This document shows, one piece after another, positions 1 through 4,101 of a stretch of DNA of 9,779 bases. The translations under genes and the position numbers were made by a program. Positions within the stretch are counted from its first letter, which is position 1; each line of letters opens with the position of its first letter. The stretch is taken from NCBI GenBank assembly GCA_963725415.1, contig CAVRZY010000170.1:1-9779 (forward strand), read 5' to 3'. The notes below the pieces were generated by a model. That model saw nothing but the letters and a program-made list of their open reading frames with translations, made no database searches and had not been told where the DNA came from. The stretch comes from CAVRZY01 sp963725415 (lineage in GTDB: Bacteria; Acidobacteriota; Terriglobia; Bryobacterales; Bryobacteraceae).

Positions 1-161
1 AACCTGGCCTCGGCATTCTTGATGAAGGCTACGGCCTCCTCCACCGTCGGAGGCTGCTGCGAGGATGCCGTTTCATCAGTGCCCGACGCTGACATCGCGA
101 CAAGCGTCAGGACACCCAGAAATAGTCCTATGAGATGGCAAGTTCCGCACTCCCGCATCAT
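1..161 (-). CDS. N-terminus of a secreted protein (partial, runs off the left edge)
   Basis: An open frame reads leftward from a double ATG (161-159 and 158-156) to the window edge, giving 53 codons. A GGAGG Shine-Dalgarno lies a few bases upstream in the context TGGAGGAATGCC-ATG, which decides the start. Residues 1-27 form a classical signal peptide: a short n-region, a hydrophobic stretch around LIGLFLGVLTLVAM, then a small-residue region SASG. The mature part begins with a polar TDETASSQQPP linker and then TVEEAVAFIKNAEAR. That last segment resembles the start of bacterial M2 (angiotensin-converting-enzyme-like) metallopeptidases, where a similar helix precedes the catalytic domain. This is only a similarity recalled by eye over about 15 residues, and no HExxH motif is in view. 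What is secure is an exported protein transcribed leftward, divergently from the hydrolase at 456. The enzymatic identity is a guess. Confidence 0.7.
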   Translation of the reverse strand, partial: MMRECGTCHLIGLFLGVLTLVAMSASGTDETASSQQPPTVEEAVAFIKNAEAR

Positions 162-209
162 GGCATTCCTCCAGTTGACGTGAATTCGCGCCGGCCGCCA
201 AGCGCCCCA

Positions 210-236
210 TGGACCCCCGCTTACGCGGGGGTGACC
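210..236 (+). repeat. REP/dRS3-like palindrome, copy 1
   Basis: The 27-base unit begins TGGACCCCCGC and ends GCGGGGGTGACC. A CCCCCGC/GCGGGGG stem closes on a short TTAC loop. It is the inverted, diverged partner of the unit at 265-291. It belongs to the broad class of ATTCCC-N8-GGGAAT-like intergenic palindromes found in many bacterial genomes. It lies in the non-coding gap between two divergent genes. Confidence 0.75.
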
Positions 237-264
237 GCCCGGCGTAGCGTCGTCGCACCCGCGT

Positions 265-291
265 GGTCATTCCCGCGGAGGCGGGAATCCA
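265..291 (-). repeat. REP/dRS3-like palindrome, copy 2 (inverted)
   Basis: The core ATTCCCGCGGAGGCGGGAAT matches the dRS3-type pattern ATTCCC-N8-GGGAAT. Its reverse complement aligns end to end with the unit at 210-236 (both TGGAyyCCCGC...GCGGGrrTGACC), so the two form an inverted pair about 28 bases apart. Such pairs are typical of mobile short palindromes rather than of a gene-specific operator. From 292 to about 400 nothing else recognisable is present. Confidence 0.75.
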
Positions 292-406
292 CCGTCGTGC
301 TGCGATGCGCCAGAGGCGCACGCGTCGCGGCGGAGGGTATCTTAGGCGGATTAGCCGCGCGGGGCAAGTGGGGCAGGGAAGTGGCGCCTTGCAGAGAGTT
401 ATCTCT

Positions 407-436
407 TTGACGGTTGCCCCTGTGCTCGGATATAAC
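407..436 (+). promoter_or_regulatory. Sigma70-type promoter of the GDSL hydrolase
   Basis: TTGACG (407-412) and TATAAC (431-436) are separated by 18 bases; each hexamer differs from consensus at one position. Transcription would start near 443, leaving a leader of only about 13 bases that carries the GGGAGGG ribosome site directly before the ATG at 456. The in-frame ATG at 414 lies inside this promoter and so cannot be the usual start. Confidence 0.7.
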
Positions 437-455
437 TGCGTGCAGGGAGGGAACG

Positions 456-1220
456 ATGAACACCGCGACGAAGGTTCTGCTCGGACTCTGTCTTAGCCTC
501 TGCCTATCGTTTCCAGTGAGCGCCCAACTGGTTCAGGATTTCCAGCCGCCTCAGGCGCAGTGTTGTCTGGCGCGGGCCGCGTCTCATCTGGCGGACCAGC
601 TCCAGGACTGGAACCAACTGGGCCGCTACCACGCGGACAACCTGCGACTTGAAAAGGAGCCGCCCGTAAAAGGCCGCGTGGTCTTCCTGGGCGATTCCAT
701 CACCGACGGCTGGGACTTGGCCAAGTATTTTCCTGGTAAGCCTTATGTGAACCGGGGCATCAGCGGACAAACTACGCCGCAGATGCTGGTGCGAATGTAT
801 TCCGACGTGATCCGTCTCCAACCGGCGGCAATGATCGTCCTGGCCGGCACCAACGATATCGCCCGCAACACGGGTCCCGCGACTCTCGAAATGGTCGAAG
901 ACAACTTCCGCGCCCTGTGCGACCTGGCCGGAGACCACGGCATCAAGGTCATCCTCTGCCTGCTCCTCCCGGTCAGCGACTACACGAAGTCGAAGCAAAC
1001 CGAGCACCGGCCGCCGGCGGATATTGTGAGCCTCAACCACTGGCTGGAGATTTTTGCCCCGGACACTCACGCCGAGGTCGCAGACTACTACACGGCGCTC
1101 GTTGACGAGAAGGGCCTGCTGCGCGAAGGCTACTCGGATGACGGCCTGCATCCCAACGCGCGTGGCTATGAATTGATGGCGCCCATCGCCGAAGCGGCCA
1201 TCGAGCGCGCGCTGAAGTAG
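456..1220 (+). CDS. Secreted SGNH/GDSL-family hydrolase (esterase/lipase-like)
   Basis: The 254-residue protein carries all SGNH hydrolase blocks in order. Block I is VVFLGDSITDGW with nucleophile Ser81. Block II is NRGISGQTT, with oxyanion-hole Gly near 101-104. Block III is VLAGTNDIA with Asn133. Block V is DDGLHPNARGY with Asp229 and His232. Enzymes of this family hydrolyse ester bonds in lipids, acetylated sugars or arylesters; the substrate cannot be read from sequence. Residues 1-23 are a signal peptide (hydrophobic KVLLGLCLSLCLSFP, cleavage after VSA), so it acts outside the cytoplasm. A Cys-Cys pair at 36-37 follows in the mature N-terminus. ATG 456 is preferred to the in-frame ATG at 414 because it has a GGGAGGG ribosome site, is followed at once by a signal peptide, and lies downstream of the promoter. 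The gene appears monocistronic, as the next 790 bases hold only repeats. Confidence 0.93.
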   Translation: MNTATKVLLGLCLSLCLSFPVSAQLVQDFQPPQAQCCLARAASHLADQLQDWNQLGRYHADNLRLEKEPPVKGRVVFLGDSITDGWDLAKYFPGKPYVNRGISGQTTPQMLVRMYSDVIRLQPAAMIVLAGTNDIARNTGPATLEMVEDNFRALCDLAGDHGIKVILCLLLPVSDYTKSKQTEHRPPADIVSLNHWLEIFAPDTHAEVADYYTALVDEKGLLREGYSDDGLHPNARGYELMAPIAEAAIERALK

Positions 1221-1275
1221 GATCGGGTGAAGGGCTGACTATGGCCTCGGCCGTGGGTCTCATCCCGCAGCAAGC

Positions 1276-1319
1276 GTAGCGCCGACCGGAACCTGTCCCG
1301 ATGAAATCGGGAGGTCGGC
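1276..1319 (+). repeat. GTAGC-edged nested palindrome
   Basis: After GTAGC (1276-1280) an outer stem GCCGACC (1281-1287) pairs with GGTCGGC (1313-1319). Inside it CCCGAT (1297-1302) pairs with ATCGGG (1306-1311) around a GAA loop. All stem bases match. Confidence 0.75.
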
Positions 1320-1340
1320 ATTTGTGGGGTGTCATTTCGT

Positions 1341-1363
1341 GCTGACCTAAAGGTCAGCGCTAC
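1341..1363 (-). repeat. GCTAC-edged palindrome
   Basis: GCTGACCT and AGGTCAGC form an 8-base perfect stem around AA and are followed by GCTAC (1359-1363). The unit is in inverted orientation relative to the one starting at 1276. Confidence 0.75.
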
Positions 1364-1436
1364 TGCGGCGCGGCCCATGAGAATTCGGATTACGTTGTTT
1401 GCCGCGCGGCGACGAGCGGCGCCGCTGGAAGAATAT

Positions 1437-1460
1437 GTAGCGCCCCGATTTATCGGGGCG
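1437..1460 (+). repeat. GTAGC-edged palindrome
   Basis: GTAGC (1437-1441) runs directly into the 9-base stem CGCCCCGAT/ATCGGGGCG, closed by a two-base loop. Confidence 0.75.
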
Positions 1461-1469
1461 GTCTTTCAA

Positions 1470-1494
1470 CCGCGCCGTGGCTTTGACGGCGCGG
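1470..1494. repeat. 9-base perfect inverted repeat
   Basis: CCGCGCCGT (1470-1478) pairs with ACGGCGCGG (1486-1494) across a 7-base loop. It lies between two GTAGC-edged units but lacks the edge motif itself. Confidence 0.65.
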
Positions 1495-1503
1495 CCAAAC
1501 TCT

Positions 1504-1561
1504 GTAGCACGGGCATCCTGCCCGTGGGATCTCGAGGGCACGGCCAAGATGGCCGTGCTAC
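1504..1561. repeat. Inverted pair of GTAGC-ACGG palindromes (HGQDARAT-type repeat)
   Basis: The left unit (1504-1526) is GTAGC followed by a CACGGGCA/TGCCCGTG hairpin. The right unit (1539-1561) is a CACGGCCA/TGGCCGTG hairpin followed by GCTAC. They are reverse complements of each other apart from a few compensating stem changes and are separated by 12 bases, so the whole block is itself a large inverted repeat. The compensated changes show that the stem, not the primary sequence, has been kept. Translations give the familiar artefact peptides TGILPV and HGQDGRAT. Confidence 0.85.
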
Positions 1562-1590
1562 GCGGCGCAGCAAGAACCCGCGCCGCTGGA

Positions 1591-1625
1591 AGAGCCGCAG
1601 GGCCGGAGCGCGGGCTCTGCGCTAC
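1591..1625 (-). repeat. GCGCTAC-edged palindrome
   Basis: AGAGCC (1591-1596) pairs with GGCTCT (1613-1618), followed by GCGCTAC (1619-1625). The interior is GC-rich and can fold further. It sits directly on the second copy of the 14-base direct repeat. Confidence 0.65.
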
Positions 1626-1637
1626 AAGCCTAGCTGT

Positions 1638-1678
1638 GCCGTGGGTTCGCAGGCGTGGGAAATGCAAACGCCCACGGC
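1638..1678. repeat. GCCGTGGG/CCCACGGC inverted repeat
   Basis: An 8-base perfect inverted repeat (1638-1645 with 1671-1678) encloses a smaller GCGT/ACGC pairing around a GGGAAATGCAA loop. It has no GTAGC edge. Confidence 0.55.
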
Positions 1679-1701
1679 ATGGGCGCACGCGAGCGTCTGG
1701 T

Positions 1702-1726
1702 GTAGGGGCGGACCTCGTGTCCGCCC
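1702..1726 (+). repeat. GTAGG-edged palindrome
   Basis: GTAGG overlaps the 8-base perfect stem GGGCGGAC/GTCCGCCC (1706-1713 with 1719-1726) around CTCGT. The same edge-plus-stem design recurs through the island, here with a variant edge. Confidence 0.7.
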
Positions 1727-1766
1727 GATGTCGCTACCCGATGGCGGATCGCGCCGTTTCTTTTAA

Positions 1767-1830
1767 GCCCCGCAGGGGCGCAACATCAATAGCCGGGGGC
1801 TTGCCTGCGGCAAGCAGGCAACGCCCCCGG
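1767..1830. repeat. Double hairpin repeat unit
   Basis: A GCCCC-GCA-GGGGC hairpin (1767-1779) is followed after 13 bases by a nested structure. In it CCGGGGGC (1793-1800) pairs with GCCCCCGG (1823-1830), enclosing TTGCCTG (1801-1807) paired with CAGGCAA (1815-1821). A GC-rich double hairpin with an AATAGCC spacer of this kind resembles known dispersed intergenic elements. Confidence 0.7.
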
Positions 1831-1856
1831 AAACCGGACCCACCCCACACCCCTGT

Positions 1857-1928
1857 CCCCTCTCCCCAGTCGAATCTTGCTCTTCACTTGTCACTCGTCA
1901 CTGGTCACTGCTTTTCTGGGGAGAGGGG
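1857..1928. repeat. Long-loop C/G-tract inverted repeat enclosing a heptamer array
   Basis: CCCCTCTCCCCAG (1857-1869) and CTGGGGAGAGGGG (1916-1928) are a perfect 13-base inverted repeat separated by 46 bases. The right arm continues into further G-rich sequence (GGGGAGGGGCGGG) and a near-perfect CCTGCCTGC/GCAGGCAGG palindrome by 1970. The loop contains the tandem heptamers at 1883-1910. Confidence 0.75.
1883..1910 (+). repeat. Tandem GTCACTN heptamers (4 copies)
   Basis: Four consecutive 7-base units read TTCACTT, GTCACTC, GTCACTG, GTCACTG. The first is degenerate and the other three share GTCACT exactly. They occupy the loop of the surrounding 13-base inverted repeat. Confidence 0.8.
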
Positions 1929-2009
1929 TGTCCCGACAGGGGAGGGGCGGGCCTGCCTGCCGCAGGCAGGGTGAGGGGTAAGCTTTCTCGGCTGCCCGGT
2001 ACCAGCCGG

Positions 2010-2633
2010 TCACGAGGCGCCCTTTCGAGCGCGCCACCAGCAGAGCACGCGAGCCCACACCGCATGAAGGTCTAACTTGATTCCGTAGACACTCGGTTTA
2101 ACCTCAAGAATCCTATCTTGGGGCACCCGTGGCGGGCTGGGCCCCGTCGCCTGCCTCGGCGCATCATGCAATAGTGGTGAATAAAGAGGGCACTCCGAGT
2201 AGTGTTGCGGCGAGACCGTCCACCACGCCCATCTCCAGTCATCCTTCTTCGCGCCCTCCTTCCCAAGCGCGGAATGAGCCAAGTCTATGTCTAGGTCGTC
2301 GGTGTATCGGTGCAGATCTGTGGCGAACAACCCAAAGCTGTCATAACAAACCTCGGGGCAAAACCGAGAATATCCGCACGCCTTGTTCCCTGCTTTGAAT
2401 ATCGAGGTGGCCTGTTCGCTTGTGGCGGGCCAGAGGTCGGACTGGCGCCAGCTCTCAAGCAAGGCCTTATCCTCGCCAGGATCGACCTTGGTAAATCCAG
2501 CATCTCCCAACAAAGACAGGCTCTGGTAGTAGCGAGGGCAGCGATGCACGGAGGCAAATGGACATCTGGGCAACAAGCCTTTTCGCTCGCTGATCGCTAC
2601 GTACCACTGCAGGTTGGGATTCACGGGCGTCAT
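2010..2633 (-). CDS. Uncharacterised Cys/Trp-rich protein
   Basis: No function is recognised. From ATG 2633 the product is 207 residues. It has seven Cys (24, 32, 86, 92, 96, 148, 198), and four of them are Cys-Pro dipeptides: CPF at 24, CPRYYQSLSLL at 32, CPEVCYDSFG at 92 and ECPLYSPLL at 148. This spacing suggests a metal or Fe-S site. It is rich in aromatics, with WRWAWW at 133-138 and CWWRARK near the C-terminus. No signal peptide or clear membrane span is visible. The segment QWYVAISERKGL...CPFASVHRCPRYYQSLSLLG has the compact look of a conserved bacterial family. The frame opens further upstream to an ATG at 2699, but those extra 22 residues translate a GTAGC-edged palindrome (2662-2692), so 2633 is the likelier start, though its ribosome site is weak. 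It shares a strand with the AIPR gene and is separated from it mainly by the inserted IS3 element. It ends at TGA 2012-2010, next to the repeat island. Confidence 0.65.
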   Translation of the reverse strand: MTPVNPNLQWYVAISERKGLLPRCPFASVHRCPRYYQSLSLLGDAGFTKVDPGEDKALLESWRQSDLWPATSEQATSIFKAGNKACGYSRFCPEVCYDSFGLFATDLHRYTDDLDIDLAHSALGKEGAKKDDWRWAWWTVSPQHYSECPLYSPLLHDAPRQATGPSPPRVPQDRILEVKPSVYGIKLDLHAVWARVLCWWRARKGAS

Positions 2634-2661
2634 CTGCTTGCACCCTAATTGTGCGCAGCAT

Positions 2662-2692
2662 GTAGCGCAGCCTTGTTCGTGGAGGCTGCGGC
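2662..2692 (+). repeat. GTAGC-edged palindrome at the 5' end of the Cys-rich gene
   Basis: GTAGC (2662-2666) is followed by CGCAGCC (2666-2672) pairing with GGCTGCG (2684-2690). This is the same edge-plus-stem design as in the 1276-1726 island. Reading frames through it are artefacts, which moves the start of the adjacent minus-strand gene to 2633. Confidence 0.7.
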
Positions 2693-2716
2693 TTTTCATT
2701 CCCCAACGTTTAGAGC

Positions 2717-2741
2717 CGCAGAGTTACAGACCAACTCTGCG
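2717..2741. repeat. 9-base inverted repeat flanking the IS left end
   Basis: CGCAGAGTT (2717-2725) and AACTCTGCG (2733-2741) pair perfectly around ACAGACC. It is followed by CATAG and then, from 2747, the insertion sequence. It looks like another short palindrome, beside which the element inserted. Confidence 0.7.
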
Positions 2742-2746
2742 CATAG

Positions 2747-2780
2747 TGGACCCCGGATTTTGGACCAGGGAATAAGTTAA
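2747..2780 (+). repeat. IS3-element left terminal inverted repeat
   Basis: This end begins TGGACCCC and ends AATAAGTTAA, with ACCA between. The same landmarks occur in the same order in the reverse complement of the right end (4046-4088), where the spacing is about 9 bases longer. Confidence 0.75.
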
Positions 2781-2813
2781 GATTCGGCGGAGTCGTTGCG
2801 ACGAGGAGGATCG

Positions 2814-3104
2814 ATGACGACGACGCGGAAACAGTACAGTGCAAAGTTCAAGGCACGGGTGGCGATCGAGGCGATCCGGGGCGAGAAGACGCTGAACCAA
2901 CTGGGATCGCACTTCGGAGTGCATCCGGTGCAGATCGCCCATTGGCGCCGGGCGGCGCTGGAACAACTGGAGGAGATATTCGTGGATGGGCGGCGGCGGA
3001 AGGATCGCGCCGAGGAAGTGGAAAAGGAGGCGCTCTACGAGGAGATCGGCCGGCTGAAGGTGGAGCTGGACTGGGTGAAAAAAAAAGCTGGTCTGCTCAG
3101 ATGA
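2814..3104 (+). CDS. IS3-family transposase OrfA (helix-turn-helix)
   Basis: The 96-residue protein binds the element's ends and supplies the DNA-recognition part of the transposase. An N-terminal basic RKQYSAKFKARVAIEAIRG leads into a helix-turn-helix at about 26-46 (LNQLGSHFGVHPVQIAHWRR). A charged leucine-heptad coiled coil at 66-90 (EEVEKEALYEEIGRLKVEL) matches the OrfA/OrfAB multimerisation zipper. ATG 2814 has an AGGAGG ribosome site (2804-2809) and is preferred to the TTG at 2796. The frame ends KKKAGLLR-TGA, immediately after a run of nine A. OrfB follows in a different frame. Confidence 0.92.
   Translation: MTTTRKQYSAKFKARVAIEAIRGEKTLNQLGSHFGVHPVQIAHWRRAALEQLEEIFVDGRRRKDRAEEVEKEALYEEIGRLKVELDWVKKKAGLLR
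3078..3087 (+). promoter_or_regulatory. A9G slippery run at the orfA/orfB junction
   Basis: Nine consecutive A (3078-3086) followed by G lie at the end of orfA. IS3 elements normally use an A6G-type motif here for programmed -1 frameshifting into orfB. In this copy the -1 frame closes at a TGA at 3143-3145 without entering orfB. The orfB frame is +1 (equivalently -2) relative to orfA and opens exactly at this run (AAA AAA AAG CTG GTC). Joining the two would need one A fewer, for example by transcriptional slippage. Confidence 0.65.
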
Positions 3105-3120
3105 GGATCGGCGGGCGTGG

Positions 3121-3927
3121 GTGGAGTCCGGGCATGCCAGCCTGAGCCTGCGTCGGCAGTGCGAGTTGCTGGGGATCAACCGGGCCAGCCTGTATTACCA
3201 GCCGGCGGGCCAGAGCGCGGAAAACCTGCGGCTGATGCGGCGGATCGACGAGCAGTACACTCGGTGCCCTTTTTACGGGAGCCGGCGGCTGACAGCCTGG
3301 CTACGGGGCCAGGGGTGGGAGGTCAATCGTAAGCGGGTGGCGCGGTTGATGAGGGTGATGGGGCTGGAAGCCCTGTACCCCAAGCCCCACCTAAGCCAGC
3401 CCGGAGAGGGGCATAAAATCTACCCCTACCGGCTGCAGGAGGTGAAGGTGGAGCGGGTCGACCAAGTGTGGAGCACGGACATCACCTACATTCGCCTGGC
3501 GCAGGGGTTCGTGTACTTGGTAGCGGTGATGGACTGGTTCAGCCGGTACGTGCTGAGCTGGGCGCTGTCGTTGACTCTGGAAGTGGACTTTTGCGTGGAA
3601 GCCCTGAAGGTGGCGCTGCGACGCGGGCGGCCGGAGATCTTCAACAGCGATCAGGGATCGCAGTTTACCAACGAGAGATTTACGGGTGAGCTGGAGGCGC
3701 GGGGGATCAGCATCAGCATGGATGGGCGGGGCCGTTGCCTGGACAACATCTTCATCGAGCGGCTGTGGCGCTCGCTGAAGTACGAAGAGGTGTACTTGAA
3801 AGATTACCGAGCGGTGGTGGAAGCCCGGGACGGCATCGGGCGCTACTTCCACTTTTACAATCACCACCGTTTGCATCAGAGCCTGGGCTACCGCACCCCG
3901 GCGGCGATCTATGCCGGGCAGGCCTAA
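3121..3927 (+). CDS. IS3-family transposase OrfB (DDE integrase core)
   Basis: This is the catalytic half of the transposase, 268 residues when counted from GTG 3121. An N-terminal SLSLRRQCELLGINRASLYY segment and a YGSRRLTAWLRGQGWEVNRKRV region are typical of OrfB. The retroviral-integrase-like core carries Asp120 (WSTDITYI), Asp177 (NSDQGSQF) and Glu213 (FIERLWRSLKYE), a DD(35)E triad. The C-terminal FYNHHRLHQSLGYRTPAAIY is intact. The reading frame is open upstream of the GTG as far as the A9 run, encoding KKKLVCSDEDRRAWVESGH. That reads like normal IS3 OrfB sequence, so the protein is probably made as an OrfAB fusion rather than from this GTG, which has no good ribosome site. All catalytic residues are present, so it may be active if the frames are joined. 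Confidence 0.93.
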   Translation: MESGHASLSLRRQCELLGINRASLYYQPAGQSAENLRLMRRIDEQYTRCPFYGSRRLTAWLRGQGWEVNRKRVARLMRVMGLEALYPKPHLSQPGEGHKIYPYRLQEVKVERVDQVWSTDITYIRLAQGFVYLVAVMDWFSRYVLSWALSLTLEVDFCVEALKVALRRGRPEIFNSDQGSQFTNERFTGELEARGISISMDGRGRCLDNIFIERLWRSLKYEEVYLKDYRAVVEARDGIGRYFHFYNHHRLHQSLGYRTPAAIYAGQA

Positions 3928-3950
3928 CGGCGGTGACGGAAGGCGATGAT

Positions 3951-3987
3951 GGGGGAAGGGGGCTTCAAACTCCAGCCCCCTTCCCCC
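3951..3987. repeat. 13-base hairpin downstream of orfB, with a third copy of the arm
   Basis: GGGGGAAGGGGGC (3951-3963) pairs perfectly with GCCCCCTTCCCCC (3975-3987) around an 11-base loop. CCCCCTTCCCCC then recurs directly at 3991-4002. It lies inside the element between orfB and the right terminus. There is no T-run after the stem, so it is not a standard intrinsic terminator. Confidence 0.7.
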
Positions 3988-4045
3988 AAACCCCCTTCCC
4001 CCGCTGGAGGAAACGACAACGACACACAACCGGACTTCACCGACA

Positions 4046-4088
4046 TTAACTTATTGCCGACGAAAAATGGTCTGGACTTTGGGGTCCA
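4046..4088 (-). repeat. IS3-element right terminal inverted repeat
   Basis: Read from the outside in, this end begins TGGACCCC, contains AGACCA, and finishes AATAAGTTAA (forward strand TTAACTTATT at 4046-4055), matching the left end at both extremities. Confidence 0.75.
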
Positions 4089-4101
4089 CCCCAGCGTCCC
4101 C

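Larger units (their letters stand above)
1419..1593 (+). repeat. 14-base direct repeat pair within the island
   Basis: GCGCCGCTGGAAGA occurs at 1419-1432 and again, identical, at 1580-1593. Each copy lies immediately upstream of a palindrome, suggesting that a larger composite unit was duplicated. Entry coordinates span both copies. Confidence 0.7.
1221..2009. other. Gene-free palindrome island
   Basis: This 789-base stretch between the hydrolase and a convergent gene holds no credible coding sequence. It is packed with short perfect or near-perfect palindromes, many bordered by GTAGC or its complement GCTAC, listed individually. Frames that stay open across it change character at each repeat. 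They encode stereotyped peptides such as TGILPV and HGQDARAT, which are translations of the repeats and not protein domains. I saw no promoter or RNA gene in it. Confidence 0.8.
2747..4088 (+). mobile_element. Complete IS3-family insertion sequence (1342 bp)
   Basis: The element contains an orfA/orfB pair bounded by imperfect terminal repeats that begin TGGACCCC and end GGGGTCCA, the TG...CA termini usual for the IS3 family. The length is within the family range. OrfB carries the DD(35)E catalytic triad. No matching target duplication is visible: the left flank reads GCGCATAG and the right flank CCCCAGCG. The right end stops 13 bases from the AIPR stop codon and the left end abuts a palindrome, so no neighbouring gene is visibly interrupted. 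I cannot assign an IS3 subgroup with certainty. Confidence 0.9.

Noticed and set aside
414..455. N-terminal extension of the hydrolase from the ATG at 414
   Set aside because: It overlaps the promoter and would bury the signal peptide behind 14 polar residues; ATG 456 has a ribosome site.
504..1151. Long minus-strand frame opposite the hydrolase
   Set aside because: It is antisense to a gene with complete SGNH motifs and shows no recognisable domain or ribosome site.
1504..1726. CRISPR-like array of palindromes
   Set aside because: The stems differ from unit to unit, orientations alternate and spacing is irregular, so there is no repeat-spacer structure.
1329..1974. Hypothetical proteins in the repeat island
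   Set aside because: They are translations of palindromic repeats and have no coding character.
3951..3987. Intrinsic terminator after orfB
   Set aside because: The stem is strong but no T-run follows in either orientation; reported only as a hairpin.
3391..4029. Minus-strand frame opposite orfB
   Set aside because: It is a shadow of the DDE transposase with no domain of its own.
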